DNA of 64,000 bases, from assembly GCA_008973525.1 (NCBI GenBank), contig WACJ01000042.1:372001-436000 (forward strand), given 5' to 3'. The position numbers and the translations under genes are program-made. The notes beneath the pieces are model-generated. The model was not told the DNA's origin. It saw only the letters and a program-made list of their open reading frames with translations, and made no database searches. Shown here piece by piece: positions 34,569 to 47,900 of this stretch. This stretch comes from Stenopsyche tienmushanensis. Taxonomy: Eukaryota; Arthropoda; Insecta; Trichoptera; Stenopsychidae. Positions within the stretch are counted from its first letter, which is position 1; the number at the start of each line of letters is the position of its first letter.

Positions 34569-36785
34569 TATTTATTTTATCGCGGATGATTTTTGTAAAA
34601 CGCAATTTATTTATTATAAACAGTGTGATAAATTGTATTATAAATATATAATGTGGTTAGAGAAAACGTGACACATCAGGAAAAGTGCACTTACGTAGGA
34701 AACGTCTAGAATGTTTTAATAGTATCGAGCGAGTCGAACATATTTGAATTTATACGTTGTTTGCTACGAAATTATTTGAATTTGTCGATGTTAAATTTAT
34801 ACAATTCGTACACGAGGGGACCATTTTTTTTTCGCTCCGATGGAAATGCCGTTTTATAAATACGTGTCATCTGGGACCAACGTTGATTCGCAATATTTTA
34901 GATTGTATATTGATAAAAAAGATTAACGATATTTTCGGACTTTACAAAAATTTAAGACGAAGAAATGGGCAGCTTTAGTTTTCTTAATGTAACATATTGT
35001 GAAGAGAATACCTCCTATTTATTAATTACCTTATTTTTTTATAAAATGGTAGCTAATTGTGATTCATCGTTAGTTATTATACAACAAGATGCCATCGATT
35101 TTACATATTTTTCTAGTCAGATAAGTAATAAAGTAACGTATTTTGAAGATATTTTATTTTGTAATAAGTTGTATGATGGCCGTGCTGTATGTTTATTTTT
35201 TCAAATTGAATTTGCCATCTTCGGACAGTCCAAATCGTGTGTACTAAATTTAAAAAAAACATATCTTTCGGCGGTAATTTAAATTAAGGCATTTTAATAC
35301 CTATGTATAAATTTGTTATATAAATTAGAATATTTTAATAGATATATATACGACTATGATCTGGATGATTTTGATAACGGCTAATAGACGTTTAGCAATT
35401 GAGCATTTATTTTTCACCCGAGCCATCGTGGTCTTTACAAAATAAAGCTTAATTTTTAACTAACGACAAAGTATTTTTTCGAGGGACTTGGATTGCATAT
35501 ATTCCGATAATCGTAAATTATATAAATTTATAACTTTGAGATAGACTTACATTATTTTATTTTACATCGTAATCCTTATTTAAGTCCATTATATCACACA
35601 AATTGTGTCAAAAAATCATTTGTTGCCAAAATTTTATAGTATTTTAATATTTAATTCATAAGTTGTATCGGCGTATTTAACTATTAATTTTAAGTGAACC
35701 CAATATTAATGCCGGATTTAATCAATGAAAGTCAAATTTTCAACAACTCTGAAAGGGGCCGATTTTATCCCATGCGATGACTTAACGACAGGCTGAATTC
35801 GACGGTTAAAAATTGCATCTGTGAAAATACGACATTAATACTGGGTTTATCTAATACATTTAAAGCATTTTTAATTGATAATTTTGAAATCATATTTCAA
35901 TTCTCTCGGTGTCAATTACATTATTTAAAAATGTAGCGAAATAAGTGCAATCCTTTGATAAAATTATTTGGCACGATTAAATACAAATGCAAATTAACCC
36001 TCTATATATTTTATAATAAATCATAGCACAAACTATTTGAATAGGCTTTAATTTGAAAAATGATAAATTCGATATATTAACGACTGACTTATTTATCTAA
36101 AACGTCAATTATAATTGCCAATCCCCCTCGATAATGGGTTAATTTGCACAAATATATTTTAGTATATATATTTTTCAGCCGTTAGCGTACAATTTGTCTT
36201 CATATCAAGTTTACTGTATTATATTTGATGACCGTATTACTTTGTGCAGTATTTATACTTTGAGCAGTATTGGATGAAGATGTAATTATTTTGTATTTTT
36301 TTATAATGTGCGTTATTTTGAATTCAATCAAAGACCATTCCCGTTCTTTTGGTACCGTGACGATGTAAATTCAGACTAATTTTGCATACTCTTAAATCTA
36401 ACGCATGACTGGTATTTGATGAATACAAGAATAATAAAATATGCTATAGACGACTATAACATGATTAATGTAAATATATGTTTCAATAAATTATATTAAT
36501 ATACTTTATTGTTTTTATTAAACGTATTTCAAACGATGATTAAACAAGTGTGGTTTTTTGGGTAGAATACAAATAGGTATTCGGGAAAATCAGTCGAATT
36601 AACAGTTGGATTTGTAACTTATAGCGAATCTTCTCCATAGTTTTTTCTACCATTTCTAAATTACATGTATTATTAAGTGATTCTGCATCTGTGGATTACA
36701 CTCTTAGGTTTGGTAAGAAGAAAACTTTCGATTATTCGAGGATTAAAATTGTAAGAGTACTCCATATCGATGGTACAATATTCTT
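34569..36785. other. AT-rich intergenic DNA with one small inverted-repeat element
   Basis: Short open frames around 34757-35282 show no family resemblance. The inverted repeat at 35697-35848 is listed separately. No gene is recognised. Confidence 0.45.
35697..35848. repeat. Small inverted-repeat element
   Basis: The left end AACCCAATATTAATG and the right end CATTAATACTGGGTT are complementary with one mismatch over 15 bases, about 150 bp apart. It could be a MITE remnant. No target duplication was established. Confidence 0.5.
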
Positions 36786-37205
36786 TCTTATATATAAAAA
36801 TGAATTAGGTTTTGTTCGTTCGAAATGCGCTGCCATACCGTTCATCGGATTGCGATAAAACTTCTTCCACTTATTGCTAAAGATTCCGCGAGTAACATAG
36901 GCATAGAAAATCAATATTTGTTTGTCCGTATTTAATGCGCTGCCATACCGTTCGTTCGATTGCGATAAAACTTTGCCAACTTATTCAAATAATATAGTAC
37001 AATTAACTTACAGTAGATATTATATATAGATTTATAAAAATCAATGTTTGTTCATATTTATAATAAAACTAACAAAATAAAATAAATATAATTTATACTT
37101 TTTCCTTATAAATCGAAGGAAAATAAATTTCATTCTTTCATCAAATTTCAAACAATATTTTTACAATCATTACTTCTGTGGCAGCAACGCGCCGGGTATC
37201 AGCTA
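36786..37205 (+). mobile_element. Short non-autonomous Helitron, copy 2
   Basis: It starts TCTTATATATAAAAATGAAT and ends GCAACGCGCCGGGTATCAGCTA. It is colinear with 21667-22084, including the doubled TGCGCTGCCATACCGTTC unit and the AACAAAATAAAATAAATATA block. The lack of inverted ends and the 5' TC with a 3' GC-rich stem and CTA- support a Helitron. Confidence 0.87.
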
Positions 37206-38383
37206 TATGTCATAAAACTGTTAAAATATGATCCAGATGTGTCCGTTATCGATCTATATCAAATAAACAAACCTTTCACGTGTCCCAAATAAATCTATAA
37301 GTCATATTTTAGTTTTACCGATAGATGACGCTATCTAATACGATGCGCAGTCTTTCCTTTGAGGTATTAAGATTCAGAGTCTCGTGTCTATTTCCTTGGC
37401 AAATAATATATTTACGTTTGTTCCCTATCGTTGGATTTGAATGATTGTATTAAAAGTCTCTGGATTGAAAATAAATAGAGAAACAAATGTGTTGGTCAAT
37501 TATTCTAAGATTTGTTGTCGTTGAAAAAGTTCACTTATAGCTTCCACAGTCACGAAACGTTACATAGTTCTTCTGTTACAACTACTAAAAGCTACTCATA
37601 AGAAATATATCCACGCTTAATATTCATAGCCATTCATGAAAGACTACGTATTTATGCTTCGTTTGGGGCATTTGCATGATCGCACGCACCTAGAGTACTT
37701 TTTAATAATATTTACATCGGCAGGAATATTCTAAATGAAACTCGGAGGTCATGCTACCTTCAATATCAAGCAAACGAGGAAGTGAATATATGATATGGAT
37801 GGACGTAACCCCTCCCTATGAATGTATATTGAAGAGACTTCAGGTATTAAAATGGGAAGACATTTTTGGATTCACCAATGCGTTCCTAACATAATAGTTT
37901 TAAAGGATTAAAACATTTTTTTTCTGTGATAAAACATAGCGACTCACCGGTGTGTCGCTGGCACTTAATTTACTCTAATTATGACTTATTAACTGCAACC
38001 TCAATTTAAAATGTCTATTAAATATTTTGAATTACATTAGTATTTATTAATAATTAATTATTTAAAATAATACAGTAAAATAAAAAAAATCCTAAATCTG
38101 TTTTTTGAATTAAATATCAAATTCTTTTGTTTCATTTACGTTAATATAAAACACTTTCAATATCCCAACACTACAAAGAAGTCATCGTTTTAATAGGAAA
38201 ACGACCATCATTTTTAATAAAACTGCAATAAAATACAATATTTCAACATCTCGGATTTATCTGAAATCTTTCCAGGTAACGATGTTTAAACGCACAATCT
38301 TAACGTGGAAATTTATATCGACTAATTCTTAAATTAAATGTGTAAATATCTTTGATTTATCTCTGTAAGGCACAGAATTTAAT
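37206..38383. other. AT-rich intergenic DNA, nothing recognised
   Basis: No exon or repeat family member is seen. The right part presumably carries the promoter of the gene starting at 38384. Confidence 0.5.
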
Positions 38384-39506
38384 ATGACCGAATATTTACA
38401 TTTATGTAATTGTGAATCTGATCAAGATGATGAGATATTACATAAACCGGACAAGAAGAAGAAGCTCAGACGGAAAAAAAAAATTAACACAAGATATAAC
38501 GTAAACTTTGGAAATAAATATCCCCGTATGTTTATTGGCTTTAAAAAATATTTCAGCGTGTATTTATAATGGTGGTATTTTAACGTGAATGCGGCTTTTT
38601 GCAGAGAATTTTTATGGGCATAAAAATTGCGTAAAGAACGCTGAAAATGTTCCAGGCACGATGGGATGGTTGTGGACGGCATCAAATACTGGATTATCAG
38701 ATAAAGTATATTTTTTCATTGTACATTTATATGTGCGTTATTTATTTAATTTTAATATATGATTGCGTTAGGTTAATAACGGCTGGAGACCCGGCGCTAT
38801 AAATAAAAACATGGCAAAAATGATGAAGATGACTTCTGCTCAGATACATCAGCAAGAACGCGAACAACAACTTCGTTCTTTCAATACGGTCAAGAAGACA
38901 TTTTGCAAAATAAATGTACATCCAAATGTAACAGATATGGAGAAGTCTATCGTCGATGTGGATTGTGCCGAAGAAAAAGTTTGCGTTGTAATAAATCCTC
39001 CGAAAGATGCATTATTATCGAAGGAATCGAAAACCAACGTCGGTAAAAACGATGCCATCATATTGAACATCACAAAGAAACGTCAAGCTAAAACTTACAA
39101 TGATTTAAACGGTCCGGAATTACACGATACAAAAACTAGACCGATCACTCATATTGTTCAAAAACCGGATAAAAAGAAGAAATCACCACCGATTATAGAC
39201 AGCGAAGAGACTTGGCAGATTGAATATACGCCGCCTTTATCGTGGCTTAAAACGAAAGAAAGGAAAAGCACAACAAACACCGGCACTCAGTACGCGTTTA
39301 AGGAATGCCATCTCGGCACTCCGTCCAAAACGAGCTTGGCGAGTAAAGCTTCGTTTGTTAACTCGTTAAGATCTAATTCGCAAATTAAATTGAGGAGCAT
39401 TACCGAGGCAAAACCTAAAAACATAACGAGACCAAAATTTAGCAGCGATACTAAAGTCTTGCCGACTATAAAATCCAGGATGACATCACGCACTTCAGCG
39501 TCTTAA
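38384..39506 (+). CDS. Three-exon gene for a basic protein with GHKNC and GWLW motifs
   Basis: Exons 38384-38525, 38605-38705 and 38772-39506 join in frame through GT-AG introns of 79 and 66 bases, giving 325 residues. The start MTEYLHLCNCESDQDDE is followed by a Lys cluster. A compact motif block spans residues 48-90: NFYGHKNCVKNAENVPGTMG, then WLWTASN and NGWRPGAI. The remainder is Lys/Thr/Ser-rich and probably disordered (KPDKKKKSPP, TWQIEYTPPLSWLK). The block recalls insect-restricted families of unknown function (DUF4770/DUF4776-like), but I hold that only loosely. AATAAA at 39546-39551 follows the stop. No membrane segment or signal peptide is seen. The function is unknown. Confidence 0.82.
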
Positions 39507-41195
39507 CACATTTATTATCCATTCTGTTTCTACTAAATTATTTCAAATAAATACTCACGGTTGAAATTTTATGTAATCAGATTTAGTTAATAAAATTTTA
39601 TTTATTCAATCAAGGACTTATTAAATTACATTGTTTGTTAATTTGGCTCACCGACGATGTACATACGTAACATAAATAAGACTAAACAAACAAGACCGGT
39701 ATGGATATCAATTTAAAGGTGTGCTCAGTTACATAATACAAAAACATATGTAGCATTAATCCGCAGCACTGAGCTTGTGCTGCACGACGTGTTTGATTCT
39801 GGAAATACTATCACAGATAATATTCAAGTCATTGATCAAATCAAATCATCAATAATGTTAAAAAAACTTGAATCTCTGTTCGTAGCTACTGTAACAGTGC
39901 TAATATCATGAGATATTAAAGATGCGCGTAAATAATCTGTTGATTCTTTTTACGCAGTCTGAATGCACATTTCCAAATGATGCATGTGTATTCCGAGACG
40001 CTTCTAACTAACATGTTTAAAAGCATGATTTTTGATTCGGTCCTCTTGGACGGATTTGTGTTACGCTTTAAAAACTCATCGACAGTATTGTTGATGTGTA
40101 TTTTAAAAGAGTGTCTAAATAAAATTGGATGTTGTTAAATGTAATTCACACAGGATTATGAATCAAAATCTTCTCGACGTCTTTGACGGCATGAGTTCAA
40201 ATTTAAGGATTTTCCCAAATTAATCATCGTATTCTAAGAATTCAATTGGGTTCAAAAGTGTATAAAAACAAGATTAGATGCATAATTTTTATTTTGATTG
40301 TGTCAACTATGTGTTATCAATAGATTATATGAAATTCTACTGTATCTAAAAACTGTTCATTATCTGGTGATGGGTGAAAGATATTTGTAAAAATAGAAAA
40401 TCCAGTCAAAATTGTAGATACCATTCAATAGGAATACTTCCATATTTTATTAATTCTACTAACAATGTTTAGAGGAAAAGATTCGGCTAATTAAAGACTT
40501 ATTTCATGACTGTGATTATATTAAATGATTTTTTTTTAAACTATTTAAATGGAAAATTAAATCCAAGGTAAGTTTTCTAGATTCCTTCGGTGAATACCAA
40601 GTTTTAAATTTGCTGATAGTTTATGCAATGGCAATAATTCATCAAATAACAAGATTTCACAAATTCAAGATATGCTGAAAGAATAAGGAAATCAACAGAA
40701 ATCAAATTGAAAGAAGAGAAGATGATGTCCAGACACAGACAGCGGAAGAAGCTCACACTATTGCTCGGTGGAACTCGCAAGCTTAAATCTCTGTTTCCGC
40801 ACACCGTTAACCAAAATTAGATAAACATGGAATGCACTTCTTTTAATTGTATTTAACATACTCTGAATATTATGCTGAGACATCCTATTTACGACGATGA
40901 CATCAATCAAAATTTATCTTATCTGTCTGTAACTAAGGACTATTTTCACGCCGCAGCTGATAAATCAAGGAGCCAATGCTGACTTCAAGACCTGCAGACA
41001 GTACCGTAACAAGGGGTCATTTTATAAAGTTAACTGACAGTATTATAAATGTAATATATTAAATACTATTATAATATATGTTTTAAAATAATATACAAAT
41101 ATAGTCCCAAAAGTGCCCGTCCTAACGTATAGATGGCGGTTACTGTTTTAAAAAATAAATACTATTGATAGAAAGTGTCTATCTGTGTGTATGAT
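39507..41195. other. AT-rich intergenic DNA, nothing recognised
   Basis: It carries the 3' end of the preceding gene and no other exon or repeat that I can identify. Confidence 0.5.
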
Positions 41196-41199
41196 CGTA

Positions 41200-41640
41200 T
41201 GCAAAAAAAACCCCTAAAAGTGAACGGAGTGGCCACAAGGTTTGTATGTCCAATAGGTCCGCTTTTCAGACCGCTGATATGACGAAACATGTCTTCATTA
41301 TGAAACGAATTTTTCTGAAGAAGACTGATCGGGTGGGTTGATTAAATTTTACAATCGGTCGAAAATATTGTTGTCTTTATTTTATTGCAGCTGGGTCGAC
41401 CCAATGTTTGAGAGATAACGAAGAAAAGAGGGATTTGACAACTTAGTATGTATTATAAAAACGGACAGAGTCAATCAGTATCGATTCATGTAAAGTAGAA
41501 TGGTCAAGTAAAATAAAAAGCATGTGCAACTCTCGACCGGGTCGGTATTCTGCGCTTTGCGCTCATATCCCAGTTGTGCCCGTGACGGGCGCCTGCTTTG
41601 CCACATCCTTGTTACGGCCCTGGTTGAATCGATGCCTAAC
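41200..41640 (+). repeat. Dispersed repeat family A, long copy
   Basis: Colinear with 25050-25570: GAACGGAGTGGCCACAAGG, CCGCTTTTCAGACCGCTGAT, TTTTACAATCGGTCGAAAAT, CGGACAGAGTCAATCAG, CATGTGCAACTCTCGACCG and TTGTTACGGCCCTGG in the same order. It includes GGGTCGACCCAATGTTTGAG, which is missing from the 25050 copy. Confidence 0.85.
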
Positions 41641-42925
41641 AAGAAAAGAAGACAAACATCATTGTCTGATCATTATCATCCCCATAAATGTACACATCTT
41701 CAACGTCAATTATCAAATAAGAATGTAACATTAGTCTTGGGACGTAAACATAGAGCGATTAGGCTGACATGGCATTGAGATTTTGCAGATAGTGGTTGTG
41801 TCGCTCATGTGAGCAGTTTCCATCATTTTTTTTCTAGGTTCCAAGGCTAGTCATTAGTCGAATCGACTAACTTTTAAGATTACACTGTAATTTAAATGAC
41901 TTCTGGATGGCCACTGATGTGAGAGGTCGCCAATACTAAAAACCTAAATCTAACAAGGTCGTCAAATTAAGGAATATCCAAGAAGCGTGTAACAGACAAT
42001 CAAATCTATCATTATCAATAATTATAGTCTTCATTTCGCTTATTTATCTAATAACACAAATATATATGATAAGATCAATGAAGTGTTAGTCGAACCGACT
42101 AATGTTTGGAAATGATGTTCATCGAACACAATTGATTTTTTTCAAAATATATAGTAGATATTTGATGTCATATAAATGTATCGGGCTTCTATAAATGCCT
42201 ACATGTAATTCACTTACGTAAGTCGAGGTGTGCTCTGAATTGAGATGACTTTCAAGCGTATTGTGATAATATCATCTTATGTAACTTTCATGGTTGAGCG
42301 TAGATTATAAACTATTATCAATAGTGCTATGTTATTGAACTCATATAACCATGAATATAATCGTAAAATACTTCGGATTAAATATTTCAAAATGATACAA
42401 TGTCCCCGATTTCAAAGTGAATCGGAGATAGTATCTTGCGTCTCATTATACGCTCGTACATCGATGTCAAGAATTAATAGGGTATGATATCAACAGTGTT
42501 AAGGTTCATTTATTGATATACATGCTTGACTCACGCTGAGCGGTCCTGAGAGAAAAGTGAATTGGTTCGGAAGATAAGTGGTGGACATACGGATATAGCA
42601 TATATGTTAAGCTCAATTTAAAATTAACTCACTAGTCAAAGGGTTTACGCTTCAGATTTCACTCAATTAATCTTTTCAAGTAATATCGATCAAAATGTGT
42701 GCTCGTTTGTCAGGCGTGATTGATTTTAATAATAAGGTCCAACTACTTAATTTGAAGATAGTGTCAATCAAATAGCATAAAGATAGCTATTTTATTGAAA
42801 AAATAATTTGGCAGACTCTTAAAATGATCTACAAATAAACTGGTGTTAAATCTGCGTTACATCTTGTATTGGTAGCATAATTGGATCTTGAATAATTTTG
42901 ATAATACAACAACTGCATTGTTATG
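41641..42925. other. AT-rich intergenic DNA, nothing recognised
   Basis: The phrase TAGTCGAATCGACTAA (41872) and its variant TAGTCGAACCGACTAA (42088) are small near-palindromes. No exon is recognised. Confidence 0.4.
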
Positions 42926-42929
42926 TACC

Positions 42930-43295
42930 AAGGTGCGAACCCAGAGTCCGTAAAGTTGCACCCCCGCTTCCACTAACGCTTCAGGATGTACGAGAACTGA
43001 TGGAGACACCAGGACAAAAGAAGAAGTGCGACCAAGGTGGCTGCTGCATACCTCACAGTGTCAGAAGATGCTATCCTGGCACTGACTGACACACCGCCAA
43101 TTGACCTGCTCACCTAGGAAAGACTGACGGTACAAAAGTGGGAATCTTAGAAGGCGGCCAGAGAAACTACCATGGCGGTGTAGCAGTCTTGATGGGACAG
43201 CTCCTCAAAAGGTCGGTGGACACATGAGGAATAGAAGGGGGTTCATTCAATATCAAATCAGAAAAGTGATTCACACAGGAGAAGATGGAGGATGG
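42930..43295 (+). pseudogene. C-terminal remnant of an R1/TRAS-like LINE
   Basis: From about 43035, one frame reads AAAYLTVSEDAILALTDTPP, then IDLLT and, after a stop, ERLTVQKWES. This matches the Y-TVS-DA--V--G-PPIDLL--ER pattern near the C-terminus of R1-clade polymerases. Further on, WDSSSKGRWTHE resembles their W----KGRWT block. Several in-frame stops show that it is dead. Confidence 0.7.
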
Positions 43296-43309
43296 TCAGG
43301 TCCCAGTGG

Positions 43310-43480
43310 TGGATGTAGCACTTGAGAGGCCCTTGACGCAATTTAAGTTTGAAGCTCCCTGGGTCCATTCGGCTTTTCGGTCTGGGACAAATTCTAACAT
43401 TTGACTCCATTTCTGCTTTCGATAAACTTAAAGAGGCTCCTATAACCCTATAATAGAGCCCCGGCTATCTTGAGCCTCCT
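43310..43480 (+). repeat. hAT-related repeat, partial copy
   Basis: The phrases TAGCACTTGAGAGGCCCTTG, ACGCAATTTAAGTTTGAAGC and GACAAATTCTAACATTTGAC parallel the left part of the element at 44582, and 46640-46770. Confidence 0.6.
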
Positions 43481-44581
43481 CACTACAATTGCCCAGGCCT
43501 ATATGTGTGCAATCTTAGTCTAGTACGGTGTCTACGGGTGCACGGGTTTTACTACTTGATCCGCCCAGCGTGGGGTAGATCTTTCCGACGCGTATACTGC
43601 CATTCGGTTACGAGTTTAATATAGCTCAAGGGACTATGAGTCGACATCTGTGCCAAATGGCTTACCCAGTGAAGATGGCGGACCCGGACGAAGCCTGTAA
43701 ACGATGATTCCTGTTGCGAAATTATTTAATATTATTCATTCTAAAATATTTGTATTGCCAAAGAATGCGGGCGATTAAAATCCACTCTAGATATTAGGGG
43801 GGGGGGATTATATTTGTTGAGCGCAAGATAATGGAGACGTATGAGCATAACGGCATAATTATAATCTCCAAGCATGTCTAATAAGACCATTTTTCTGTAA
43901 TGGATTGCTTATAGCTTTTATATATGTATCTTCTGACACCAGTGGAATAATAAGACTAACGCCATTTCCAATATTTCTTCGATGGCATATATGCAGAATT
44001 TATACGTCATTAATGTGAGATTTTCTCAGTGGTGTTTTCATTCCATAGAGAATAAAAAGAACCTTCTACGATTAAACCGGATAGATAAAATCATGATTTT
44101 TTGGAATAAGCAGATGAAAGATTTGAATGAACAATCCAATGCCAGATTAGAGACGCCATTTATATTTAGTTTGAATCATGATATTAGTGTCGCATATAAG
44201 AGGAGGGATGGGACTTATTGAAATTTGATATTATAAAACGAACTAAAAATAGCATGATCTAAATTACGAAATTTTGTAGACTATTGCCACTTATAAAATT
44301 TATCTCGAGTTTATTGAATGGAACATCAATGATCATCAAAAAATTGTGTCATGTATACTTGGCTATTATCTGATTTATCAAAAGAAAAAATTGTATCAAT
44401 TACAGATATAAAATTTACGAAACAATGCCTAATATAAATCTATCCATTTCGTTACATAAGTTAATCATGCGAGGGATGCATCATCATGAAATTAGTGTAA
44501 TTTTAATAGCATCTTTTTAAAAAATAGCATTATTTTCATTTGCACAATTAATTTCGTATTTTGAAATGAATATCATCCAAT
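43481..44581. other. Intergenic DNA, nothing recognised
   Basis: A moderately GC-rich patch (43480-43690) of unknown origin is followed by AT-rich DNA. A run of nine Gs lies at 43798-43806. No exon is recognised. Confidence 0.4.
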
Positions 44582-44994
44582 CAGTGGCGGATTTAGCACT
44601 TAAGAGGCCCTTGGCGCAATTCAAGTTTGAGCTATTTACTATCTGTTTTTTACCTGGCACAGTTGGTTTTACAACCAAGATTTTCACATGCTGCGTAAAA
44701 GAAAACCACGAAAGAAAAAAATATTATATTTTATGGGGTACGGAAGAGTTTTGGGTCTTGCTTGCGATCCCGAAAAATGTGTGAACTCATTGTTTGTTAC
44801 CGGTCGTCGGGGGAGACTATGACCCTATCATAGGAAGCTCCGGGGATACATTTCCCCCCAAACTCTTACAGAAAGCCCTAATGTCCTAAAATTGGAGGGA
44901 GTGGTCACAAGATGTCTGTATCCAACCGGTCCGAGTTTCGGACCGGTTGGATACAGAAGCCCAAACCGAGCCCCTATAGATAAATCCGCCACTG
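44582..44994. mobile_element. Non-autonomous hAT-like element
   Basis: It opens CAGTGGCGGATTTAGCACTT and closes TAAATCCGCCACTG, giving exact complementary ends of 14 bases. The 413-bp interior is non-coding and contains segments shared with 25620-25905. The flanking octamers (CATCCAAT and CATTAAAC) do not match well, so the target duplication is eroded or the copy is rearranged. Confidence 0.82.
44916..44956. repeat. Perfect 19-bp hairpin inside the hAT-like element
   Basis: CTGTATCCAACCGGTCCGA, a 3-base loop, then its exact complement. Other copies of this sequence (25778 and relatives) have only the left arm, so the right arm is a local inverted duplication. Confidence 0.85.
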
Positions 44995-47900
44995 CATTAA
45001 ACACTTTTCAAATATGAATTATTAGCAACAGCATCTGAGCGTTGATTGCATTGTGACATTCGAAAATAAATCAATTTAAATATTTCGATAAGGGCGATCG
45101 TCATTTGTTTTCGAAGATGGAATTTGACGTCACATTGTTTTTTTGCTGCGTTATTGGTCAAAATATCATTAAAATCGGGCAGGCGTCCACTTTGACGTAA
45201 TCGTCCCGACCGAATATTTCCTTAGAAACCCAATTAAAGCCTATGAATTCAACGCTAATACGTCGTAACGAAGTATTCAAGCAATTCTACTCGAGTGAGG
45301 ATGTAAACTAATGTAAAAAATGACAACCGACAGATAACAAAAAAATTAATCGTGATGATACATCGTGATCGCGCACAAAAAACAACAATGATACTCGAAA
45401 GCGTAGCATTGAATCAGTCATAATCGAAATATTCACGACGTATAATTGATTTATTGACGCTTTATTAAAAAGTGCTTCCTCATTGCATTGCGAACGGATC
45501 AGATAACAATTCTAGGACTATGCATTGATGATTTAAAATTAAAATCCGATAATAAATACGTCAGCGTGCGATAATTATTCGACGAATTTAACATTCACCG
45601 TTTCTCCCCATCCGTAAAAAATTGACGTTTAGATATTAATATTGGAAATTAATTAATTTTTATAGAGGGAGAAATGGTGAATGTGAAATTTGTCGCGATG
45701 CATTTAATTTCTTCCAGTCCATTATGTCGCAATGGCTTTATCTAATCCGAATACACTAAGCGACATTCCTTATTTTGAATGCGGATCGAGGGGTTGAAAT
45801 ATGCATATTTTTTTTAAACGCACGAGATTTCTTATCGCCAAATTCGTCACAAAAAGTGATCAGCTTCATATCTAGACATTTGTCGTTCTTTGGTACTTTA
45901 GGTTTGTCGATATGAGCGTTTTTTTTAAATACCTTTGTGCATTCATTTTTACATCCTGTTTTAAAAGCACAAGCACAATTTATTATCTGATTAGGTCATT
46001 GCTTTCTTATCGCTGCTCTAAGTTATTGGCGAGCTTTCAACTAAATACGATTATTCTGTTTATTGATAAAATTGCTGGAATGTGAATATTTTTTTATCTG
46101 AAATATTTGCGTCTTTGCGTTTTAGGTAATGGTCATTTTTCATAATGCTTAGAATGGAATTAGGGGGAAAAAAAAAAATGAAAAAATGGTTTAGTTTTTT
46201 GCTAATTTATTTTTTAGTTTTAACATAAACAACTTAATAGGTGTCGTAAACAATTTAATAGTTTGGATACATTTTTAATTGAAATGGATATTTCAAGAGT
46301 TTATTGACTTAGCTAATGACCGTGTGCTTGTGTCTTACAAATAAATAAAAATCAGATATTCATACTGAAATGATCTGATTTGCGATCGTTCGTTTTAAAG
46401 TAGTCTATAATAATTGCCTATGGACTCGAGTAAAATCAAGGAAACTTATATGTTTAGTAAATCAAGATTCTTTTTTAGCATCTCGAATGTTTAAAAAAAA
46501 TTGCAAAAACATACATACTTCCACTGAATGAAAGTTTGGTGAATGTAATCACCAAAAACAACTATAGATTTAAGTTCAATATTTATCATTTTCTTTATTA
46601 TACATAATTTATTTGTTTTAATTGCATTCAATCGCATCAGTACCGAATTTAGCACTTGAATAACATTTGGCTCAATTTAAGTTTTTTTTATTTTTCTGGC
46701 CTGTCACAAATTCTAACATTCAACTCCCTTTTTTGACTTTGCCTTTTTGCCATGGTTTCCTATTACGATTTCACCATTATGCGCCATGTAGATGTTAGAA
46801 AGCCTAGTTCAGTCATTCCCAATAAAGTAAAGGGTCAATGTTAGTGAGAAAAAAATTGGAGGTAAATGACATGAAAATGGGAATCCACGAGAGTGGATCC
46901 AATTTAGGCAAACCGTCACCAAAATTTTGGCTTTTCCGTAAATTTAATAATCCACCTAACACAGATAATACCTATGTAGGTATTTACGTATTATTTTCTT
47001 ATAATAGACATATAAAATGGTGGATTTGGTATTTGAGGGCATCAATTGTTTGCATTTTTAAAAGGCGTTAAATCGCATCGCGTCGTTTTTTTTGCTAAAA
47101 TTTGAGTCTACTTCCAACGGCTCCAGAGCCCTATCGGCAAACACACGGTTTACCTTATGTTCCTAGATCAGTTGGATTTTATACGGATGCAGACCCAAGT
47201 TCGGATGCAAAATTCGCCTAGTTGAAGTCGCAGAAAGGCCTAGTTCTTGTGAACGACGAAAAATTGACTGGCTTGGGTTTTTCAATATACTCTCACGCAC
47301 ATTTCGTTTTGATGACGGACGGTTGTTGTCTGATTATGTATCTATATCTCTTATATATTTATTATTTATCGATTTTGAAAATAAAATTTGATGGTTTACA
47401 CACGTTATTCAACGTTATAACCTTCCATGGTGTTTTGCACTATTGAACAATTCGAACCATATTTCGAGTGTCCCTATTAAATGACCCAATATGGACCTCT
47501 TCTAAGGACTGATAGTAAACAGACAAAGGGAGGCCTTCGGTCTGAAAGTGTAAGCATAAGATGGGGTGTCATTAGGTGCGTTTAGTAAAATAATCAGTAC
47601 CTCATGAACAAATAAGAACTTTTTACCGTATCCTGCGTCTTTTAGGCGCTGTTCAGCTGCTACCATACTAAAATAAGCACAACATTGCTCTGGGGATACC
47701 ATTGCTCTTGTTTTTTCTTCAGACGGTAGTGTGTAAATTCAAGGTACATTCGATGGCTTGAAAAAATGATGGCAATAGTGCTGAAGTGTATCCTTCAAAT
47801 AATTCTGAATATGACCACATGTGCTAAATTTAAAGCCTTTTTTTGACAAAGTCAATTCCACACAAAACTGCAACAATTTGCTCAAAATAAAAAAAAATCA

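Noticed and set aside
34757..35282. Open frames of 73 and 105 codons downstream of the LAP gene, considered as a lost PDZ exon
   Set aside because: The peptides are Phe/Tyr/Ile-rich, as in random AT-rich DNA, and lack the GLGF-type loop of PDZ domains.
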